Assembly: GCA_030562195.1 (NCBI GenBank)
Contig: JAUJPP010000003.1
Coordinates: forward strand, 26,567,398 to 26,631,397
Direction: 5' to 3'
Length of the DNA: 64,000 bases
Origin: Nipponacmea schrenckii
Lineage: Eukaryota > Mollusca > Gastropoda > Lottiidae
The notes below the pieces were generated by a model. That model had not been told where the DNA came from and did no database searches. It saw nothing but the letters and a program-made list of their open reading frames with translations. The translations under genes and the position numbers were made by a program. Below, one piece after another: positions 13,301-22,300 of the stretch. Numbering within the stretch: the stretch's first letter is position 1; the number at the start of each line of letters is the position of its first letter.

Positions 13301-16300
13301 TTGACTCTTAGCCGATTATACTTACAGTGTCTTCTTTCCATATTTCAGACTTTTGGTCTAACCTGGTGGGACCGAGTGGCATTGGTTATTGAAATCAATT
13401 AGAAGTGGGGAAAGTCTTATAATAAGGTAGGTTGATGTATGAATATTTCCGGTGTTTCAATGTTAGGGTTTCCATGTTTCCACTTTACTCCTACTGGGTA
13501 CATGGTGTGCTAACCCCCCTTTCGCTTCTAATTCTAGGTATGGAAATAAACAGTCTATAAGACTGGAGGTAGCCAAAAGTTTATGGCATACGTAATGTTT
13601 GCAATATTGGAAATGAAATGGTCACCAAAGGCGACGATAGTCTTATAAAAAGGTAGGTGTCGAGTAGGTTGGTTGGATTCGTGTAGGAATATTTCCGGTA
13701 TGTATTGGAAAGGGGAAGCGACGGTGGACGTTGGATGAGTGTGTGCTGATATGAGGTGCTTGCCCCCATTGTTCGCATCTTAGGTATCGACCGGTGACGT
13801 GTTTTAGCTGGTACCCTTGTTTTACCTGATATGGATGTGGACGTACGATTCACTGCCTTGTATCCAGCACTGGTGTTGATGGTTTAGAGAAGGGTCGTGG
13901 AACTGGACTAATGCATGCCGGGGATATGGGTTTCCGGGCTTGTGTTAGGTGTGCTGTTAGGCTCGAGTAGGTGTTAGGGTCTGATTATTAGACATGGTTT
14001 CGCTAATAATCGTTAGGTAGGGCATCATCTCAATCCCATATGCTTGCACCCACATTCGTGTCTCTGTCGTCAAGATAGGTTCGTGTTAGGTTCGTTTAAG
14101 TTTCATGTAGGTTTAATAATATCTTTAAGGTTGCTGGCCGGCAAATATTTCCATCGATTCCGTGTTAGGCTATCTTGGGCCATTAAGTGTTAACGTTAGG
14201 GGCGTTAGAGGCACGCGTGTGGGACCGTAAGGCTCCGAATATTGAGATGATGAAGGACGGACGTACACTGGAGACTATGACTCGAATTTGTGTAAGGATG
14301 GGGTTAGGAAATTGTTTTGAATGTGTGTGATAGTGTGTGCCTGAATGTGTGTATATTTATTATTGACTCTCAGCACACGCATGTGCTGAAGTCAGTGGAT
14401 GCGGCACGGAGCTGCCATGACTTGTGATGTATTTTTGCCTATGTTTCACTACTAATGATATCTTTATTTTTCTATTAGGTGGTATGGCAATGGCTGTTCT
14501 ATGCATAGGGCGCCATTTATACGGAGGTGTAATTGGCATCTGCATGTATAACCATGTTCACCCTTTTGTGACTACAGCAATCTCACACTCCATTGTGTTG
14601 GTGGTTGTTAGGTTTGTTAAGGTTAAGATGTCTGTAGGGTTCACGTGGAGTTTTGGTTAGGGTCGTGGTAGGGCTGTTAAGGACTAACTTTGTTTGTGTT
14701 AGGGTGATTAGGCTCGTTTTGTTTGGTTTCTATGAACGAGATTTGTTGGCCAACAATTCACACAGGTACTGTAGGGCTGAGTGTGAGATTGCACTTTGAT
14801 TAGTTACACAAGGGCTTCGCATGCTATACTTGTAAATGACTACATTGGAAATGAATTTTTATGAGCTGTGGCATCACTATGCATTTCTACAGCTTCTGAT
14901 GGTGACTGCAGGAAAGACATGCTGATGATTGAAGAATGTGACTCTTTCCCCCCTCCCTCCATGGCCAAGACTAGAGGAAGAGCATACTTGACGCTCAATA
15001 TTTGTTAAACCACACCCCTTCCCACCCCCCCCCCCTTATCCATTGTAACTAACCATATATTTATTTTTCAGATAAAACTAATTACAATTTTGTTTGCAGG
15101 TTTCCCTTTTTGCTTGTCGTTTCGATGTTAGGGTTTCGATTCTGTCCCTAAATTTCACCTACTGGGTACACGGTGTGCTGACCCCCCTTTGCTTCTATTC
15201 CTAGGTACAAAAATATTGGAAATTGATGGTCTATGGTGGATGGATTTAATGGTGAACAACGACAGAAGAAATGATGTGATCTAGAGGAAGTCCAGTCCAC
15301 CTCGTCTTTTATGGGTATACTTCATACTTTAATAGCTCAGATGTAGCAAACCTTGCAGCCTCCCACACTTGTATCTCTCACGAGTTAGGTTTGTGTTAGG
15401 TTTCCTAAGGTGTCCTGTTAGGGTGGACGTGATAATTCTTTTAAGGGTTGCTGGCCAGCAACATGATAATTTGATTTCCGTCATTATTCTAATTAATAAG
15501 TAGGGACTGTTAGGGACCCGTTAGGGACGTGAGAGGTTCGGGTCTGGGACTAAGCCAGGTTCAAAATTTAAATATATCCCTCCCGGATATTTTTAGTTAT
15601 ATCTGTTTGAGATGTTGGGGGCTGACTTTTTACCAGAGAAGAGGAAGAGAGGAGATGGAGAAGAAGAGTAGAGAGATGTCAGCTGCTGTATCCATATTTT
15701 TGTCCGATTGTAAGACTATCTAATATATATATTGTATATATATATTCACAACGTTTTAGATGTGACCATTTCATTAGATCAGACATAGGTTTTCACAAGA
15801 TTCGTCTTGTGTTTGTGTCTGTTTCATATACATGTATTTCAATAATACTATTCACTATGACATCGAGCTGAATTTCAGGATTCAGCTGGTTCTACCGGAT
15901 TCAAGCCACCATCTACGCTATGCTACCAGACACCAGAGCAGAATCCATCGCATATTATGATGTTGTGGTAATTAAAGATTTATTTGTAATTATCATCTGC
16001 ATGTATAACCATGTTCACCCTTTTGTGACTACAGTAATCTCACACTCCATTGTGTTGGTGGTTGTTAGGTTTGTTAAGGTTAGGATGTGAGTAGGATTCA
16101 TGTGGAGTTTTGGTTAGGGTCGTGGTAGGGCTGTTAGGGACTAACTTTGTTTGTGTTAGGGTGATTAGGCTCGTTTGTTAGGTTTCTATGAACGAGATTT
16201 GTTGGCCAACAAATCACACAGGTACCGTAGGGCTGAGTGTGAGATTGCACTTTGACTAGTTACAAAAGGGCTTCGCATGCTATCTTGTAAATGTATACAT

Positions 16301-19300
16301 TGGGAATAAATCCTTATGCGCTGTGACATCACTATGCATTTCTATATACGTCCGAGTATAGCTTCTGAGGTGACTATTGCATAAGGTCGGACACAGGTTT
16401 CCATAGATGTACGGCATTCATCTTTGGTTTTCCTGGCTGGCAGTGTCACTGTGTAAAGGAAGATAAACATGTCATAGTTAAAACTGTATATGAAAGTTGT
16501 ATTATGTAAATTGTATATGTATATTAGTATAAATATTTTTCAAATTGGGTGGTTATTTAGTAAAAGCATTCTTTGTTCTACAATCTAGATCACTTTACGG
16601 TTAAAAAAAAACCCTAATTTCGACGGAGGTAACCCAACATACAGAAAATATGTCAAAACATGTAACGAGGTGGAATCAATACGACGTTGAAAACCAAATG
16701 TACGATACGTCTTACATTGTTTACGACAAAATGATCAATTGGAAAGCTTACAAAATTGCAAAGTAAAAGTAAATCTTTTGTACAATGGGTCATAAATGTA
16801 ATTGATAAAAAACAACCTTCAATATAAACAACTTCAATATTCGTTTAGTCGATTTTTTTACCTGAATATTTTAAACAACGCGGATTTTAACTACTGACAG
16901 ATGGGTTTTATTTATGACTTATTAAGGATACACGTGTATAGATATGGCTAGTAGACTCATTCATGTCTACCTCTTTGATTTGATCAATTTAAATGAATCA
17001 TGGTGACTCGGTTCGTCTTTATCTTCCGTGTATTTCTTTTATCATCAGAACATAAAGACCTATATTCGATTATGAAGTAAATCCGTTTCCCCACTTCTAT
17101 CAAATACGAACTTTAATACCAGCCGTCTGTACATGTATTTATATTGTCAGAACGTAAAGACCTATATTCGATTATGAAGTAAATCCGTTTCCCCACTTCT
17201 ATCGCATACGAACTTTAATACCATCCGTCTGTACATGTATTTATATTGTCAGAACGTAAAGACCTATATTCGATTATGAAGTAAATCCGTTTCCCCACTT
17301 CTATCGAATACGAACTTTAATACCATCCGTCTGTACATGTATTTATATTGTCAGAACATAAGGGCTTATATCGATAATGAAGTAAATCTGATATTTCCCC
17401 AGATAATGGAGGTCATAATGTAATCCTCTGATGATCATTTGTTTCCTCAGTATAGAATTATATATCGTAATAGTCCTACTTATTATTATACCACAATATC
17501 GGTCCCCCGTGATCATGTTATTGGTCAGATCTTTTCTTCTAATCTAAAGCAACTACAATGATGATTCATAACCTGGCTTCTAAATGTCCACAAGGCATTT
17601 AGGTTGACTTCTGTTATCTTGGTTTACAGCTCGTTTGTCTTTTCTGACACGCGTTTAAGGGACATTTTGTTATCATTGTAGTTATTATGGTCAAAATAAT
17701 CGTCGTGATCGAAGTAAATCAAAGTAATCGTTTGGTCAAAGTAAATCATTTGTAATCATTATTTTCAAAATAATCATTGTAATCACTGTGGTCAAAGTAA
17801 ATCGTTGTAATCATTTTGGTAAAAGTAATCGTAATATTCATTATGGTCAAAGCAAATTATTGTAATCATTATGGTCAAAGTAAATCATTGTAATCATTGA
17901 GGTTAAAGTAAATCATTACGTATTTCGACTTTGGTCGAAAACGTATTGTAATCGTTCGGATTATTATATTTTTGCAGTGCGTTCTGTCGAACGCACTGCT
18001 TTGTTTTCAAAAAAAATTTTTTTTTTCGAATTCCGAATTTCGAGTCCTCAGCCCAAACTACAAGTGCCACATACAAACTGTTAACATTTCTCCCGTAAAT
18101 GCTGCGAGGCTAAATCAGGTGAATGTGTCTTCACGCCATTTTGTCCAACCGGAAATGACGTACGACGGTATGACTAATAAATAAATAATAAATGGAATAC
18201 CAAAATGCCATTGTTGTTGTGGAAAATATTAAGGAATGTGACCAATAACAACAGCGTCCGGTATTTATGTACCGAATTGGCACACTGGATGATCAAAAAA
18301 AAAGATCAACGACATTTGAGACTTGACGTACATACATATGTTAGTACCCTACCGTGGGAATTCCGGTCATAATTAGCCTAATTACGAGTAAATTAATGAC
18401 ATGTGGGACCATCTGGTATTTTTTCCAGTCATTAGAACACCTCTACTTTCTATTGATGTAAGTATTACCGGTCCAATTATATATATATATATGAAAATAA
18501 GGGAAGGCAACTTTAATACCATACTTACTACAGTTGTGTTTTCTAGAATGGATACCATGTATGGTTGATGAAGGAAGTAAGGTGGCATGTTTTGGACATC
18601 AAGAACGTTGACGATTAGGTCTACTGCGTCAGCTTGATTGTGTGGTTCCATATTATCCTGAACAATTACATAAGTTGAAAATATTACCAGTCACTGAATG
18701 TTTTTAAAGCCATGGTGACAACATTTAATGTGTATTTAAGATGTGTATTTTTTTAAATCACTGATTTACATGATCTGTTATTTGAATTTGCCACTTCTTC
18801 ATTTATGCAGTTTGTCACGTTTGTCAGTGGCGTTTACACATTAATAATGCTAATAAGATCAAAGTTTCATTCATTCCTTTATTAATATTTTAGATACTTT
18901 TATTAATATCAATATTCACTGTTATAAATGATCGCTTATTAGAATTTGTCACTCTGTCATTTCTTCGGTTTGTCAAGTGATTAATGGCGTTTAAAGCCAA
19001 ATTCCACATGGCCGATTAAAGTACTTGCGACCCAAAAAAATTAATCGCATGGTTTTATCGCCAGAAAACTGAAATCGCAGGTAGTCGCATACTTTCCTAA
19101 AAAAAATTAATCGCATGTGGCTTCAGTGTCCACTTGTGCGACTAAATAAAGAATCGCAATGTTTGGGACAACACGTGATACAAATATTTACAATGAAAAA
19201 GAAAAATGGCAGCACGGTACAGACTACTGTTTGAAATTGCGACAAGAAAGTAAGCGATTAATATGGTTATCGCAGGGTGTATGCGATTAAATATCAAACA

Positions 19301-22300
19301 CGTTGGTCTCATGGTCTCACCAAAAAATGTACACTTGTCGCATGCTTTTTTCCTTTTAATCGCATGTGATCGCACAGAAACTTTACTATAGTCATTCAGG
19401 ATTATATTTAATCGCAACTTAATCATCCGACAAGGCACTTGCATAAATTCACTTTAATCCCCTTATTTGGCTTTAGACCAATAAGGCATAATATTAGCTC
19501 ATTAACTAAATTTTACAATTCAAATTTTGCATTTTCAAATCATGAGTAACAAAGTTTGTTGTTAACAACAACAAATAGCAAATTGTTTGACAATAGAAAT
19601 GTGACTAATGAAAGGAATACATACCTGAGCTTGAACCTTAAGCTGGTAAAATTTATTAATAGAATAGTTTAATGGTGATGCCAGGATAATGGAACTTCCT
19701 GTAAGTTTAAACGGATTTCCAAGATTGAAAGTATCCTGTAATTAAAAGAAGGCATTACTTAAAGGCATAATAGATCTATAAATTGAAAATTTTAAACTTG
19801 GCCAATAAGGGCTCTATACATCAGTAAATATACCTGCTACCATAAATAACATAAAAAAATAAATAAACATCCAAAAAACTAAGTAATTATCCGTAAAGAT
19901 GCATTTGATTATTAAAAAACGCTTAATAATATATATCTACATTATAACCTTTTAAGGTAAACTCTATGGCCAGTGGTGCTAAACGGTCTGGATGCACGAG
20001 TAAATAAATCACGTAATAGGGACTGCGGTAATTTTCCAATCGACCAATCGCCTTGCTTACACAGTCGTTTTTTTTTTTTATAAATATGAACATACGAGTG
20101 CTTTACGAGTAAAGGTAACCCCTGATTGAAATTGACCATCTCTAACGAAGCTAGTTTGAGGGAGTGAAATCACAGCCCAAGCTAGTATACAGTGTAAGCA
20201 TTAAGTTAACGTACATTCAGCGAGTAGGTAGCAGTTCCACCACGCCCTTCATCGGGATCCGTTGATGTAACTTGAAAACAGGATGACCCTACCGATTTAT
20301 CCTGAAATAATAAGCATGGTAAACTTGACAGATGAAATAGGATCAGTAAACAGGCCCTAACTAACAAGGGAGGGGGTGCACTTCCGAAAATACGGATTGC
20401 CTTTGAAAAAATTCCGACAACAAACCAATTCCATTACTTCAACTAAGACCATACTACATTGACCCTCTGGATATATTATCTAGCTCACCGAAAAATACAG
20501 TTTTGCTACTAGCTTGTTCAAAAATGCTTGTGGTTTAAAGGACGGTGGTCTGAGACACGTCAATCCGTCCCAGAAAAACAATTACATGTATGTTAATAAA
20601 AAATTATCGTCCAAAGAATGACAATATAAGGAGCAATAAAGGTACTAGTATAGTAGTGGACTCCTCAAACGCTAAGTACCATTGGGTGTTCTAAAAGGGT
20701 AACCATGGTCTGCTTCACGCGAAGTACCCTTCGTTCCTATATGACAAAATCATCAGACAGATAATCAGATGAATTATGCTAGACTTAACAAATCTGACAC
20801 AATGCAAGAAGCAGATAACTTGCTTACCTCGGACACGTCAAATCTATATGGTAAACTTTGAAAGATTGGTGGTTCATCGTTGACATCCTTAATAACCATA
20901 GAAGCGCGTAATGTTCCCTGAAAAAAAGATACTTTGGTTTCAATTAGCGGTAAAAATTGTAAATTTGTTACGAAGGCACAGGTGCAGGACTTATAAATAG
21001 GGAATATACCTTAGTAATTTGGTTTGATATTCAATACACGTTAGCGTTGTAGGGGGTCTAAAACAACCATTTCCTCTCGGAAATTTCTGCTGAAAGTCTG
21101 AAAGATTCTTTTCTGATATAGCTGTGGAACAGAACTATAACTTTGTTGTCAAGAATATGTTGTGATGAAAGTATATCCCTTTTTGGATTGTTTGTCCAGT
21201 CTGTCACTGTGTGAATAAATAACACTAATAATTTACTCAATGTCTCTTACCGTATTTTTTTTTTTATCGGTCACTTCGAAAAACAGCTGTCTGATTGAGG
21301 GTGCCTGAAATAACCATAATATTTCAACGGGTCAAATTAAAGGCAATGGCGTTGATAGAGCAATAAATATATTAAATGAAAAATATTAAAGCGGAAATAT
21401 TTGAAGCTAGTGTCAGTCCTACCAAAAATACTGAGTACATAATAGTTACAGGTATACTAACTCTTAGGATGATCAAAACTTTTAAAAGTGTTTGTTCTTC
21501 AGTGGACTTACACGGGAGTCGAATACATTCCCCAGAATCCGATACATTCATAATACAATAACCACCATTAAACTAAGTAATTTCAATACACGCTAAGCAG
21601 CGTTTTTCAATAATTAAAGCAATTATATCTTGTTATACGGAGATTCTTTTCTTTAATCATGACACCTGGTAAGTCCCACTGATGAATATATACTCTTATA
21701 AACTATAATTGACCCAAGTGAAATTTTAAATATGATGTCTATACTAAGAGTTAGTAAACCTTTTAATATTTCTGGTAATATTTGCGACAATCATGAAAGT
21801 TCTGGGTCGTGTCTTGATGCTATCGACGACTGTTTGTGGATCAATTAAAGCGCGGAAAAGATGCATGGTCAATTATTGAAGATTGTTCTACATAAACATA
21901 ATGCACATTAACATGGAAAATATTTAAAACTAGAAACTCACAAAGTCTCGATCTAATTTAGAAGCTAATGTTATGTTACAGGAAAAACCAGGAGGGCCAC
22001 TGTATGAGGACAACTTTACAAGTCCACCTGTGTTCCCTACTAACGTTATTGTCAGAAAATCATCTGGATCGTCATCCCTTGCTGTTAATGTGGCTATATA
22101 TGTCCCTGAAGAATATAACACATGAATGGTTAAACTTTACAAAACACCTTGCTGAACGCAAGACTGTGTGGCATCTTAGGGTGGAGTAGATGTTGAGTCA
22201 GGTGGGGTAGATGTCGAGTCAGGTGGGTGGATGTCTAGTCAGGTGGAGTGGATGTCGAGTCATATGGGATAGATGTTGAGTCAGGTGGGGAAGATATTGA

